Assembly: GCA_037191015.1 (NCBI GenBank)
Contig: JBBCKD010000032.1
Coordinates: 124,001 to 188,000 of the forward strand
Length of the DNA: 64,000 nt
Reading direction: 5' to 3'
Source of the DNA: Ravibacter sp037191015
Lineage (GTDB): Bacteria > Bacteroidota > Bacteroidia > Cytophagales > Spirosomataceae
In this document: piece after piece, positions 1 through 9,700 of the stretch
Position numbering within the stretch: the first letter of the stretch is position 1
How the letters are laid out: each line of letters begins with the position of its first letter
The notes under the pieces: model-generated
What the model was told of the DNA's origin: nothing
The model's input: the letters and a program-made list of their open reading frames with translations, nothing else
Database searches by the model: none
Program-made: the position numbers and the translations under genes

Positions 1-166
1 CCCACTCTGTCATCGCGTTGACCGATACGAGCCCCAGGTATTTTTCGTCTTCAACAACAGGCAATTGGGAAAGCCCGCTTTCCTCCATCCATTCCAGTAC
101 CTCTTCGATAAGATAAGAAGTCTTTAATGCCGGCAGCATTGGGTCGATTAATACGGATGCGATCAT
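1..166 (-). CDS. CBS-domain protein, N-terminal part (cut by window edge)
   Basis: The minus strand from the ATG at 166 reads MIASVLIDPMLPALKT..., then VLEWMEESGLSQLPVVEDEK, YLGLVS and stays open to the window edge (55 codons visible). Two-helix and strand segments ending in LPVVEDEKYLGLVS are typical of the first CBS motif. Bacteroidota have a small CBS-domain protein of this kind that often sits next to an NAD kinase gene, but that neighbour lies outside the window. It follows the alpha/beta hydrolase on the same strand with about 90 bases between them, so co-transcription is possible. The role is unknown; CBS pairs bind adenosyl nucleotides in other proteins. Confidence 0.75.
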   Translation of the reverse strand, partial: MIASVLIDPMLPALKTSYLIEEVLEWMEESGLSQLPVVEDEKYLGLVSVNAMTEW

Positions 167-259
167 GGCCCATCGTTTTTTTCCGTAGGAAAGCTATGAA
201 AAAACTCAGAAAGGGTCAAACCTTCCTTTGTTATTGTTTGTTATCAGGCCGCAGATTTA

Positions 260-1039
260 TCAAAGCTGCGCTTTCTCGGGAGAAGTTTGCTTCTCAAGCC
301 ACTCGCCCAGGATACGGTTGAATTCCTCCGGGTGCTCCATCATGGGCGCATGCGCGCACTTGTCGATGAACCTGAGCTCGGAGTTTTCGATCAGCCGGTT
401 AAATTCCTCGCCTACATGAGGGGGCGTGATAGGATCGTTGAGCCCCCAGACCAGCAAAGTCGGCACTTTAATGACATGAAGATCTTTTGCAAGGTTATGG
501 CGCTGGGCAGACTTGGCTATCCCGACGATACTCATACATTTAGGAATACTGTTCGTCACTTCGAAAACTTCATCTATCAACTCCTTGGTGGCGACCTTCG
601 GGTCGTAAAAGGTATAGGCGACCCGCTCTGCGATATAGTCGCGGTTTCCACGTTTGGGAAAAGACCCTCCCATCCCGTTTTCGAACAACCCCGAGCTCCC
701 CGTCAGCACCAGTCTTTTTACATTCTGCTGATGCTTGATCGTATACAGCAACCCTATATGCCCGCCCAATGAATTTCCCAGCACAGTGAAATCCTTCAAT
801 TTTTTAAACTCTATGAAATCCTCCAGGAAAGCAAGCAGCGTATCCAGGCTGGCCTTCCTGATAGGCAAATCATAAATGGGCAAATTAGGAATTATTACCC
901 GGTATTGAGATCGGAAACCTTCGATGACTCCTTCCCAATTACTAAGCGCTCCGAATAACCCGTGGAGCAACAGCAGGGGCTCCCCCTCTCCTTCCTCTAT
1001 AAAACTGAACTTCCCTTCGCGATGTATCTGATAGTTCAT
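260..1039 (-). CDS. alpha/beta hydrolase
   Basis: This 259-residue cytosolic alpha/beta-hydrolase has the family landmarks in order. The oxyanion region LLLLHGLFG is at about residues 22-30, the nucleophile elbow GNSLGGH has Ser90, the acid WGLNDP has Asp202, and the catalytic His230 lies in CAHAPMMEHP. Length fits the family (250-280). I chose the ATG at 1039 (MNYQIHREGK) because the strand pattern of the fold begins right there. An in-frame ATG at 1078 would add 13 residues without domain homology. The substrate is not deducible; esterases, lactonases and C-C hydrolases share this layout. It precedes the CBS-domain gene on the same strand. Confidence 0.85.
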   Translation of the reverse strand: MNYQIHREGKFSFIEEGEGEPLLLLHGLFGALSNWEGVIEGFRSQYRVIIPNLPIYDLPIRKASLDTLLAFLEDFIEFKKLKDFTVLGNSLGGHIGLLYTIKHQQNVKRLVLTGSSGLFENGMGGSFPKRGNRDYIAERVAYTFYDPKVATKELIDEVFEVTNSIPKCMSIVGIAKSAQRHNLAKDLHVIKVPTLLVWGLNDPITPPHVGEEFNRLIENSELRFIDKCAHAPMMEHPEEFNRILGEWLEKQTSPEKAQL

Positions 1040-1328
1040 TACACGAAATTTGTTGATCCTGAATGAGTCGGCTTTCAAAAGAGCGCAACTTCAAATAATC
1101 ATACTTTTGATTATTCAACCGACGCTTAACCGAATTATTGACAATCCTATACCGGTTTTCTCCCTTTTTCTAATGATACTGTCAATATCTTAGTACAAAA
1201 CTAGATTTTTTTTTTTCGATACGGCAATTTTTTTATATGAAATTATTCTCACCAATCTTGTTTATTTTCTATTATAGCAACTGCGATGGCTTTTAGGCAT
1301 CTGTATTGCTACCCCGGGAGAAACTAAA

Positions 1329-3431
1329 ATGAATCCTAAAAATAACTTTTTCGATACAAACATTGCTTTTTCCAAAGGCATCGGGGACCAGCGCGCTTCG
1401 CTGCTGCACAGTGAGCTCGGTATCGAAACTTACCGGGATATGCTGCTTCATTACCCATTCCGCTACGAAGACCGCACTCTCCTGCATAAAACGACCGATC
1501 TGAACAGCCAACTGCCTTTTGTACTCTTAAAGGGGAAGATCACGGGGATGGCAATGGAAGGTACAGGAGCAAAAAAAAGGCTGACCGCTTTTTTTTCTGA
1601 CGGCTACGGCGTTGTCGAGCTCGTCTGGTTCCAGGGCATATCGTGGCATCAGAAAAACCTCAACCAGCATTCTGAATACATCGTCTACGGCAAACCTGCC
1701 CTTTTCTCCGGGAAGTGGAGCATTACCCATCCCGAAGTAGACGCTGTTTTGCCGGGACAGCCCCTGCAGGCAAGACTGACGCCTGTATACCCGATGACGG
1801 AAAAGCTGAGAAGAAAGCATATCGACAGCCGTGTTCTTTACAAGGCTGTCGAAAGCATCCTCGAACGCGGCTACTCCGAAATACCTGAAACACTTCCGCT
1901 CCCGCTGATCCGGAAGTACCGCCTGTTCAGCAAACAGGATGCCATACTGCACATCCATTTACCAGCGAACGAAAATTCACTTCACCAGGCGAGGCGCCGC
2001 CTGAAATTCGAGGAGCTGTTCTATAACCAGTTGCAGCTGATCAGGAACAAGTTTTACCAGAAAAGAGAGCAGCCGGGCCCTGTCTTCGAAAACGTCGCGC
2101 TTGTCCGCGAGTTCTATGAAAAGCACCTGCCGTTCGAGCTGACGGGCGCACAGGCAAGGGTTTTAAGGGAAATCAGGGGCGATATGCGGAACGGGCTGCA
2201 GATGAACCGCCTGCTGCAGGGCGATGTCGGCTCCGGAAAAACCATTGTCGCGTTCATTTCAGCCCTGATGGCATTTTCCAACGGCTACCAGGTATGCATA
2301 ATGGCCCCGACCGAGATACTGGCAGACCAGCACTTCACCAGTATGCAGAAAATGGCTTCCCGGCTGGGCATTAAAACCGGCAAGCTGGTCGGATCAACCA
2401 AACGCAGCGAAAGAGACGTTCTGCACAGCGGCCTCCGCGACGGCAGCATCCGGCTGGTAGTAGGTACGCATGCACTACTCGAAGACGAAGTACGGTTTCA
2501 CAACCTCGGGCTTTGCATCATCGATGAGCAGCATCGTTTCGGCGTAGCCCAGCGGGCCCGCTTACAACAGAAGAACCCCGACATCAGCCCGCATATCCTG
2601 GTCATGACCGCCACACCGATCCCAAGGACGCTCGCCATGACCCTTTACGGCGATCTTGATCAATCTGAAATAGACGAGCTGCCGCCGGGGCGCAAGCCGG
2701 TCGCGACAACTCACCGCTTCGATCGTCACCGTGTCGCAGTTTTCGGCTTTCTCAGGGAACAGATCGCCCAGGGGCGCCAGGTCTACATAGTGTACCCGCT
2801 TATTGAAGAATCCGAAAAATCAGACCTCAAAGACCTGATGGACGGCTACGAAAGTATTTCCCGGGCATTCCCGGATATACACGTCAGCATCCTTCACGGG
2901 AAAATGAAGGCAAAAGAAAAAGCGTTTGAAATGGGCCGGTTTGCCCGGAACGAAACCGGAATACTTGTTGCTACCACCGTTATCGAGGTAGGCGTAGACG
3001 TTCCGAACGCCACTGTAATGGTGATCGAGAACGCCGAAAGGTTTGGCCTGGCCCAGCTGCACCAGCTCAGGGGACGCGTCGGAAGAGGGGGTAACCAGTC
3101 ATTCTGCATACTGATGACGAGCTACAAGCTTTCGGCTGATACAAAAAAACGCATCGATACCATGTGCAGGACCAACAACGGGTTTGAAATTGCCCAGGCT
3201 GACCTTGAACTTCGCGGCCCGGGTGACCTGATGGGGACCCAGCAAAGCGGCGCCGTAGAGCTTAAGGTCGCCAATCTCGCCGTCGACGGGCCTATCCTGA
3301 AAGAAGCGAGGGCTTCCGCGCAGGAAATCCTGGAAAATGACCCGACGCTTGCGGCCCCGGAGAACCAGGCGATCCGTACTCATCTCCGGCATTTGGGTGA
3401 AAATGCTACCAACTGGAGCAGGATCGGGTAG
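1329..3431 (+). CDS. recG: ATP-dependent DNA helicase RecG
   Basis: RecG is a monomeric double-stranded DNA translocase that reverses stalled replication forks and branch-migrates Holliday junctions. The 700-residue length matches the family. The N-terminal wedge/OB domain (about residues 60-190) is followed by a superfamily 2 helicase core. Walker A is GDVGSGKT near residue 298, the Walker B box is DEQHRFGV near residue 400, motif III is MTATPIPRTLAM, and motif VI is in HQLRGRVGRG. The RecG-type C-terminus (DLELRGPGDLMGTQQSG) is present. The gene stands alone, transcribed away from the hydrolase and convergent with the peroxiredoxin gene. A long hairpin lies between the two stops. Confidence 0.97.
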   Translation: MNPKNNFFDTNIAFSKGIGDQRASLLHSELGIETYRDMLLHYPFRYEDRTLLHKTTDLNSQLPFVLLKGKITGMAMEGTGAKKRLTAFFSDGYGVVELVWFQGISWHQKNLNQHSEYIVYGKPALFSGKWSITHPEVDAVLPGQPLQARLTPVYPMTEKLRRKHIDSRVLYKAVESILERGYSEIPETLPLPLIRKYRLFSKQDAILHIHLPANENSLHQARRRLKFEELFYNQLQLIRNKFYQKREQPGPVFENVALVREFYEKHLPFELTGAQARVLREIRGDMRNGLQMNRLLQGDVGSGKTIVAFISALMAFSNGYQVCIMAPTEILADQHFTSMQKMASRLGIKTGKLVGSTKRSERDVLHSGLRDGSIRLVVGTHALLEDEVRFHNLGLCIIDEQHRFGVAQRARLQQKNPDISPHILVMTATPIPRTLAMTLYGDLDQSEIDELPPGRKPVATTHRFDRHRVAVFGFLREQIAQGRQVYIVYPLIEESEKSDLKDLMDGYESISRAFPDIHVSILHGKMKAKEKAFEMGRFARNETGILVATTVIEVGVDVPNATVMVIENAERFGLAQLHQLRGRVGRGGNQSFCILMTSYKLSADTKKRIDTMCRTNNGFEIAQADLELRGPGDLMGTQQSGAVELKVANLAVDGPILKEARASAQEILENDPTLAAPENQAIRTHLRHLGENATNWSRIG

Positions 3432-3450
3432 AGGAAGTGCAAGTAAATTG

Positions 3451-3512
3451 AGAGTTGAAAGTTGAGAGTTGAAAGTTCTCCACTCTCAACTTTCAATTTT
3501 CAACTTTCAACT
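3451..3512. repeat. long inverted repeat built of short tandem units, between convergent genes
   Basis: The left arm (about 3451-3477) repeats the 12-mer gagttgaaagtt, and the right arm (about 3482-3512) carries its near-perfect reverse complement, separated by only a few bases. The element lies between the stops of recG and the peroxiredoxin gene, so the transcript could fold into a long hairpin from either side and act as a bidirectional terminator. The repeated-unit build suggests a dispersed genomic repeat rather than a simple terminator. Confidence 0.6.
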
Positions 3513-3537
3513 CAGTGATTATATTCAGACGTAAAGC

Positions 3538-4173
3538 CTATTTATTGGGCTGCGGCGTATAGCGCAGATAAGGCTTCACCACGCGAAGGCCTTTAGTAAA
3601 TCTTTTTTCCGCGTCTTCGGTGCTGACAGCGGGTACTACAATCACGTCTTCGCCTTCATTCCAGTCGGCCGGAGTAGCCACCTGGTAGTTGGCGGTCAAT
3701 TGAAGAGAGTCTATTACCCTCAGTATCTCAGCAAAGTTCCGTCCGGTAGACGCAGGATACGTTAAAGTCAGCTTTATCTTTTTATCCGGGCCTATAACGA
3801 AAACGGAACGAACCGTAGCCTTCTCGCTGGCATTCGGATGGATCATATCATATAACTCAGCCACTTTTCTTCCTTCATCGGCAATAATCGGGAAATTCAC
3901 TTCCGACGATGTTACCTCATTGATATCCGGGATCCACCTGTTATGCGAATCCAGGTCATCTACGCTGACGGCAAGCACTTTCACCCCACGCTTTTCAAAC
4001 TCTCCCTTCAACAGGGCCGTTTTCCCAAGTTCTGTGGTACATACAGGAGTAAAATCTGCGGGGTGGGAAAAGAGAAGTCCCCAGTTATCACCAAGAAACT
4101 CGTGAAACCTGATAACGCCTTGTGTGGTATTCGCCTCAAAATCCGGCGCTACATCACCTAATCTTAACGACAT
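3538..4173 (-). CDS. 1-Cys peroxiredoxin (Prx6 type)
   Basis: The enzyme reduces hydrogen peroxide and organic peroxides with a single active-site cysteine. The motif HPADFTPVCTTE gives the peroxidatic Cys45 and Thr42, and Cys45 is the only cysteine in all 211 residues. With the long C-terminal domain (after about residue 160) this marks the Prx6/1-Cys class rather than AhpC. No signal peptide is present, so it is cytosolic. The minus-strand promoter candidate upstream is a TATATTTG box at 4231-4238. It converges on recG across a long hairpin. Confidence 0.93.
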   Translation of the reverse strand: MSLRLGDVAPDFEANTTQGVIRFHEFLGDNWGLLFSHPADFTPVCTTELGKTALLKGEFEKRGVKVLAVSVDDLDSHNRWIPDINEVTSSEVNFPIIADEGRKVAELYDMIHPNASEKATVRSVFVIGPDKKIKLTLTYPASTGRNFAEILRVIDSLQLTANYQVATPADWNEGEDVIVVPAVSTEDAEKRFTKGLRVVKPYLRYTPQPNK

Positions 4174-4230
4174 ATCTATAAAAGTTAAAATAATGATAAA
4201 ATACTAATCTACCTGTTTAGTAGAGTTACA

Positions 4231-4238
4231 CAAATATA
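4231..4238 (-). promoter_or_regulatory. -7 element (TATATTTG) of the peroxiredoxin promoter
   Basis: On the minus strand TATATTTG matches the Bacteroidota -7 consensus TAnnTTTG and lies about 58 bases before the peroxiredoxin ATG. A TTTG is found only 12 bases upstream, closer than the usual -33 spacing, so only the -7 part is well supported. Confidence 0.45.
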
Positions 4239-4439
4239 CATGATTTGTTTCAAACATTGAACGCCCGGCCAGATCAAAAACATAAGGTTTTAAAGGTTAC
4301 AAACAATTCCGGAATAAATCGGTCACCCCGCAGTAGTCAGTTTTCGGAAATTCTCAGTATTATCAGTGATAACTGATATGAAAATCTCTGTTTTTTCCGG
4401 AAATTATCATAAAGGTGTCAGAATTTGCGGCCCAATGGG

Positions 4440-4473
4440 TTGAATCAGATTCCTGTGTGAATGATTACCTTTG
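4440..4473 (+). promoter_or_regulatory. candidate promoter of sigma factor A
   Basis: TTG at 4440-4442 and TACCTTTG at 4466-4473, 23 bases apart, resemble the Bacteroidota -33/-7 pair (TTTG and TAnnTTTG). The -7 box ends 22 bases before the sigma factor ATG, leaving a short leader. The palindrome at 4362-4377 lies about 60 bases upstream. Confidence 0.5.
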
Positions 4474-4495
4474 TGGCTGATAAGAAGCCTGAGTT

Positions 4496-5095
4496 ATGTG
4501 GCGTAATTTGACCGAAGCAGAAGCAGATACGCTGATCGCTATCGCCGATGGCGACAGGAATGCTTTTGCCCGGCTGTTCTACCGCTACCACCAGGAGCTG
4601 GGTGAATATGTCTACAGGCTCACCAAATCCAAAATCATCTCCGAAGAGATCGTCCAGGACGCGTTCATGAAGGTATGGGTTAACCGCGCCATGCTGCCCG
4701 GCATCCGGAGCTTCAGGGCCTACCTGTTCACGATAACGCGCAATCATGCCTTTAATACGCTCCGCGACGAAACGAAGAAAGCCTTTCTGAACGAGGAATT
4801 GTCGAAGGACCTGTTCATGATCGAAGACCCGGAAGATACAATTTCGGAAGCTGAGGATCTTTACGGGATTGTAGAGAAGGCAGTTGCCCAGCTGCCTCGC
4901 CAGCAGCAAAAGGTCTGGCGTATGAATAAAGAAGAAGGGCTCCCCTATCAGCAGATTGCGGACAAGCTCCAGCTTTCGCGCGAAACTGTCAAACGCCATA
5001 TCACGCTGGCCATGGCCTCTGTGCTCAGGTATGTAAAAGTGCATCGCAACACCTTCCTGATACTGGGCTTAAAATTTTCCGTTTACTGGCTGTAG
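4496..5095 (+). CDS. ECF RNA polymerase sigma factor, FecI-like (locus A)
   Basis: This 199-residue extracytoplasmic-function sigma factor would direct RNA polymerase to the uptake genes of its own locus. Region 2 is visible as NAFARLFYRYHQELGEYV through EEIVQDAFMKVWVNR (about 22-65). Region 4 is visible as LPRQQQKVWRMNKEEGLPYQ then QIADKLQLSRETVKRHI (about 130-180), the helix-turn-helix that reads the -35 element. Next downstream is a FecR-type anti-sigma gene, then STN-bearing SusC and SusD. This is the cell-surface-signalling order. The 251-base gap before fecR is much wider than in loci B and D (20-23 bases). Confidence 0.92.
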   Translation: MWRNLTEAEADTLIAIADGDRNAFARLFYRYHQELGEYVYRLTKSKIISEEIVQDAFMKVWVNRAMLPGIRSFRAYLFTITRNHAFNTLRDETKKAFLNEELSKDLFMIEDPEDTISEAEDLYGIVEKAVAQLPRQQQKVWRMNKEEGLPYQQIADKLQLSRETVKRHITLAMASVLRYVKVHRNTFLILGLKFSVYWL

Positions 5096-5346
5096 AGCTC
5101 GCCCCCCCCTTTTCTATCGCTTCTTCCCCTCCATTCAGACCTGTAAATACCCTCACGGTATAATTCCCACCCTGGTTATCAAAAGAAAAAAATATCCGGA
5201 GCGGTACGTATAGTAATAGCCCGAAGTTTATCCTCCGCTTTCTCACTCTCCGGCCTGCTCAATTTTTTTCAAAAAAAATCATATCCCGCATTGACCCATT
5301 TCAAACCTCCCTGTGTCTTTAGAGATAGAAGCAAAGAAAGAAAATA

Positions 5347-6555
5347 ATGAACAAAGACAAGATAAGACACTTGTTCTATAAATATTTCAACGATTTGACC
5401 ACCGATGAGGAAAATCGTGAGCTTGCCCGGCTTCTCCAGCAGAACAACCTGGAAGACGATATAAAGCAGCTTATGGAAGAAGCCTGGGACGCTTTTCATC
5501 CTCATCATAAGATTTTCCCCGATGAGATCAGCGAAGAGATGCTATCCAGGATTCTTGGCGAAGAAGAGAAAGCCGGGCAGCGTTTTTTCCCGGGGGTGCT
5601 TTCCTTTTTCCGGAAATCAGCGGCGGCTGCAATTGTACTGATCGCTGCGGCGGGCGGTTTGCTTCTCTATTATTCCCGTTCTGACAACAGCCTCGCGTCT
5701 GATTCTGCCGACACAGCGGCATCCGCTGCCTCGCCTGATATCATGCCGGGAAGCAATAAGGCTTTTTTAACCCTTTCCGACGGCCGGAACATCATCCTCG
5801 ACCACGCCAGCCCGGGCTTGCTGACTACCCAGGGCGGTACCCGGATTATCAAGGAAGAGGGCGACCGGCTCGCTTACGAAACCACCTCTCACGAAGACGA
5901 AACGGTATCGGGGTCCAATACACTTCGTACCCCCCGCGGAGGCCAGTACCACCTGGTACTTCCCGACGGGACGAAAGCCTGGCTCAATGCGGCATCTTCG
6001 ATTGTGTACCCGGTACGGTTCACAGGGAATCGCCGCCAGGTCAGGATAGAAGGGGAAGTATATTTTGAGGTTGCCAAACAATTAAAGGGCAACGAGAAGG
6101 TACCCTTTTTTGTGACTGCCGGCGACGTTTCGGTAGAAGTTCTCGGCACTCAGTTCAATATCAATGCCTACAGCGACGAGGTAGCTATCAAGACTACACT
6201 ACTGGAAGGCGCCGTAAAAGTAACCACATCGAAGTCGAGCAGCCTGCTTAATCCCGGTCACGAAGCGCGGGTAGCCGCAAAGTCTGCCGAAATCCTGATT
6301 TCGAAAGCCAATACGGACCAGGCCGTAGCCTGGAAAAACGGCTATTTCCAGTTCCAGCAGGCCGGGCTCCAGGAGATCATGCGCCAGCTCTCGAAATGGT
6401 ATGATGTCGATGTTGTTTACGAAGGCAAACCTTTCGAGAAGAAATTCACAGGCGAGATTCCCCGCAGCGCTACGCTCCTGCAGGTACTGGAAATCCTCGA
6501 GCTCAACCAGATCCAGCTCCGGATAGTAGACAAGCAGGTTATAATCAAAACTTAA
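5347..6555 (+). CDS. FecR-family anti-sigma factor (locus A)
   Basis: The protein spans the inner membrane, holds the sigma factor on the cytosolic side and senses the state of SusC from the periplasm. The N-terminal cytosolic part (1-85, acidic, helical) is followed by a membrane segment AAAIVLIAAAGGLLLYY (about 92-108). The FecR domain follows (about 190-290, with LRTPRGGQYHLVLPDGTKAW) and a C-terminal DUF4974/STN-like domain (about 330-402). Unlike the FecR proteins of loci B, C and D it has no cysteine pair in the C-terminal domain and ends in VIIKT. It is separated from its sigma gene by 251 bases. Confidence 0.93.
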   Translation: MNKDKIRHLFYKYFNDLTTDEENRELARLLQQNNLEDDIKQLMEEAWDAFHPHHKIFPDEISEEMLSRILGEEEKAGQRFFPGVLSFFRKSAAAAIVLIAAAGGLLLYYSRSDNSLASDSADTAASAASPDIMPGSNKAFLTLSDGRNIILDHASPGLLTTQGGTRIIKEEGDRLAYETTSHEDETVSGSNTLRTPRGGQYHLVLPDGTKAWLNAASSIVYPVRFTGNRRQVRIEGEVYFEVAKQLKGNEKVPFFVTAGDVSVEVLGTQFNINAYSDEVAIKTTLLEGAVKVTTSKSSSLLNPGHEARVAAKSAEILISKANTDQAVAWKNGYFQFQQAGLQEIMRQLSKWYDVDVVYEGKPFEKKFTGEIPRSATLLQVLEILELNQIQLRIVDKQVIIKT

Positions 6556-6744
6556 ACATCCACTTAAATCTTAACAGGTATGCGAGAGCTTTTTACTTTT
6601 TTTTTAATCCCCGGTTCCAATTTATGAAATCATTACCAAGTCGCTTCAAATGTACAAACCAATCCGTCTGATCAGCACAATGTTCCATGCTGATAGTGTT
6701 ACAGGCAAAACACTGATCCACCAATCACTAATCTAAACCTTACA

Positions 6745-9700
6745 ATGCATTTAGGTAATTCTAATTCCAGACAAAAGACCCGCGGCGGTGGACCCCGCCT
6801 GATCCTGCCCAAAGTAATAGCAATCATATCCTTGCTTTTTGCTGCAGTTTCTATCAATTCACAGGCCATGAGCTCCTCTCAGAAAGTAACCTTGTCGGCG
6901 AAGAACATCTCGCTGGAGGAAGCTTTCAAAATCCTGAAAAAACAATCGGGATACACGTTTTTCTATGATCATGAGTTATTGCGCAACGCCAGGAAGATCA
7001 ACGTTAACGTAAAGAATCTCCCTCTTGAAAAAGCGCTGGACGCCTGCCTGGCAGAGCAATCCATTTCTTATACCATCGTCGGTAAAACCGTCGTGCTGAA
7101 GCCCGCAAGAAAAGCGGAAACGGTCACGCCTGCCGCGATCGAACAGCCTGCTAAAGCGGGCGCGGAAATGATGAGAGTCCCGATGGGCTCCCTCAACCCG
7201 CTTCAGCTGAGCACCATCCAGCAATCTATTTTTGAGACGGTCAGAGGGAAGGTAACAGATGAGACCGGCGCCGGGTTACCGGGCGTGAACGTCCTTGTCA
7301 AAGGAACCTCGCAGGGTACTACCACCGACGCAGACGGCCAGTTTACCCTGAATGTAAGCGAAACAAATGCCGTCCTTGTGTTCTCGTTTGTCGGATACGT
7401 ACCCCAGGAAGTGGTTATCGGCGGTCGCAGCAACATCAGCGTGTCTATGCAGGTCGATAACAAATCGCTGCAGGAAGTCGTCGTAACTGCGCTCGGTATC
7501 CGGAAAGAAGCTAAGGCTCTGGGGTATTCGGTAACAAAACTGGAAGGCGAAGCATTCACCCAAAACAGGGAAACGAACTTCATGAACGCGTTGACCGGTA
7601 AAGTGGCCGGTGTAAACGTTGTAGCTGCAGGTACAGGACCTGCCGGATCGAGCCGGGTAACCATTCGCGGGAACACGTCCATCTCCGGTAATAATCAGCC
7701 TCTGTACATTATCAACGGGATGCCGATGGACAATAGCCAGTTCGGCCAGGCGATAGGTCCGCAGCCTGATTGGGGTGATAACATTTCCAGCTTAAACCCG
7801 GATGATATTGAAGAGCTTACCGTACTGAAAGGTGCTACGGCTGCAGCTCTCTACGGTTCAAGAGCTAAAAACGGGGCGATTGTGATCACTACCAAGTCAG
7901 GTAGGGGAAGCAAGGGAATAGGAGTTGAATTCAATAGCAACAATACCTGGGAAGTACCCTTTTATATCTGGAAGCTACAGGATAAATACGGCCAGGGATA
8001 TGGCGGCTACAGGCCGCAAAGCCAAACAGACGCTGCCAATCACAGCCAGAACCACTGGGGAGAAGTCTATGACAATGCGCCGACCGTTCAGTACGACGGC
8101 GTTTCCAGGCCTTATACTTATGTTAAGAAGCAGGTTCTGGACGATTTTTATAGCACTGGCAATACCTCAACCAATAATATTGCTTTCACCGGAGGCGGAG
8201 ATAACGGCAGCTTCAGGGTTGGATTTACTAATATGCGCAACACCGGTATTATTCCCAACGCGAAAATGAACAGGAATAATATCAGTCTTGGAATAAACCA
8301 GAAAGCTGCCAAGAACCTGAATATCTCTGCCAATATCGACTACGTAAGAGAAGATGTAGACAACCGTTACCTGATGGGTGGCCAGGGCGGGGCCTCCGGA
8401 GTTATTCTCTGGGTGAACAGCAACATGCCTACAAGCGCGCTTTCGCCGGGTTACAATGAAAATTTCCAGGAAAACGTGCTGGGTACCGACCGGAATGCTA
8501 CCAACCCTTACTTTGTAGTGAACAGGATGAAAAATTCATCTGTTAAAGACCGGTTCATGACTTCGGTTACTACACGATGGGATATCCTCGACTGGTTATT
8601 TGTACAGGGAAGGGTCGGACAGGATTACTTTTCTTTCAAATCCACCAACATTATCCCGGATGGAACAGGTTTCCGGCTTAACGGTTCGATCGATCAGAAT
8701 ACCACCAATTTCTGGGAAAGAAACTTTGAAGGGTTGATCGGCATTAACAAAGATCTTAACGAAGACTTTGCATTATCAGTCAACCTGGGTGGTAACCTGA
8801 TGTCCCAGCAGCGCGATCTGACCAACATTTCGGCACTGGGCTTCGTAATCCCACAATTTCACGTCGTAAACAATACATCGACCCGTAACACCAGCACAGG
8901 TACTTACAACAAAAAGATCAATTCTCTTTTTGCTACGGCCGAACTAAGTTATAAAAATTACCTGTTCTTTAACGTGACAGGACGGAACGACTGGTTCTCG
9001 ACGCTGAATCCGAAATCCAACAATTATTTTTACCCTTCGGCAGGCGTCAGCTTTGTGTTTTCCGATGCAATGCAGCTACCTTCGGCATTTTCATTCGGCA
9101 AGCTCAGGGTTGCCTATGCTTCTGTTGGCGGCGACACCGACCCGTATATGCTGAACCTCACTTACGGATTGTTGCCGTTCTCGTTCAGTGGGAGTCCGCT
9201 GGGCCATATCGGGCAATCGACCGTTCCCAACAGCAGCCTGCGTCCGCTTAGTGTGAATGAGTCCGAGATCGGTCTTGATCTCCGCATGTTCAACAACCGT
9301 TTAGGATTGGATTTCGCCCTGTACAACAAGCTCACTACCAATGACATCGCTATTGAGAGTATTTCAACTTCAACCGGGTACTCGGGTGTATTGGTCAACG
9401 TGGGGAGTATCCGTAACCGGGGTGTGGAATTCTTACTTAGCGGCAAGCCGGTTGTGACCAATGACTTCAGCTGGGATGTTTCGACAAACTTTGCCTTCAA
9501 TAAAAGTAGGGTATTGAAAATATCCAATACTACCAATGAGCTGACGCTGGCCACTACCACAAAAGCCTTCATCAAGCATATCGAAGGAATGGAATACTCC
9601 CAGATCGTAGGACGTACCGTCAGAAGGAACGATAAAGGAGAGGATATAATCGATGCGAGCGGTCTTCCGATCGTACCTGCCGGCGTAGTTCCCTTCGGCA

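Larger units (their letters stand above)
4174..4495. other. intergenic region between peroxiredoxin and sigma factor A
   Basis: These 322 bases separate two divergent genes and hold no gene. They contain the -7 box of the peroxiredoxin gene (4231-4238, minus), a short palindrome ATCAGT-GATA-ACTGAT at 4362-4377, and a plus-strand promoter ending in TACCTTTG at 4466-4473. A direct repeat of ttttc(c)ggaaatt flanks the palindrome (near 4341 and 4391). Confidence 0.6.

Noticed and set aside
3451..3512. Possible CRISPR-like repeat
   Set aside because: The repeated unit is 12 bases with no spacers and forms a hairpin, not a repeat-spacer array. No CRISPR array was seen anywhere.
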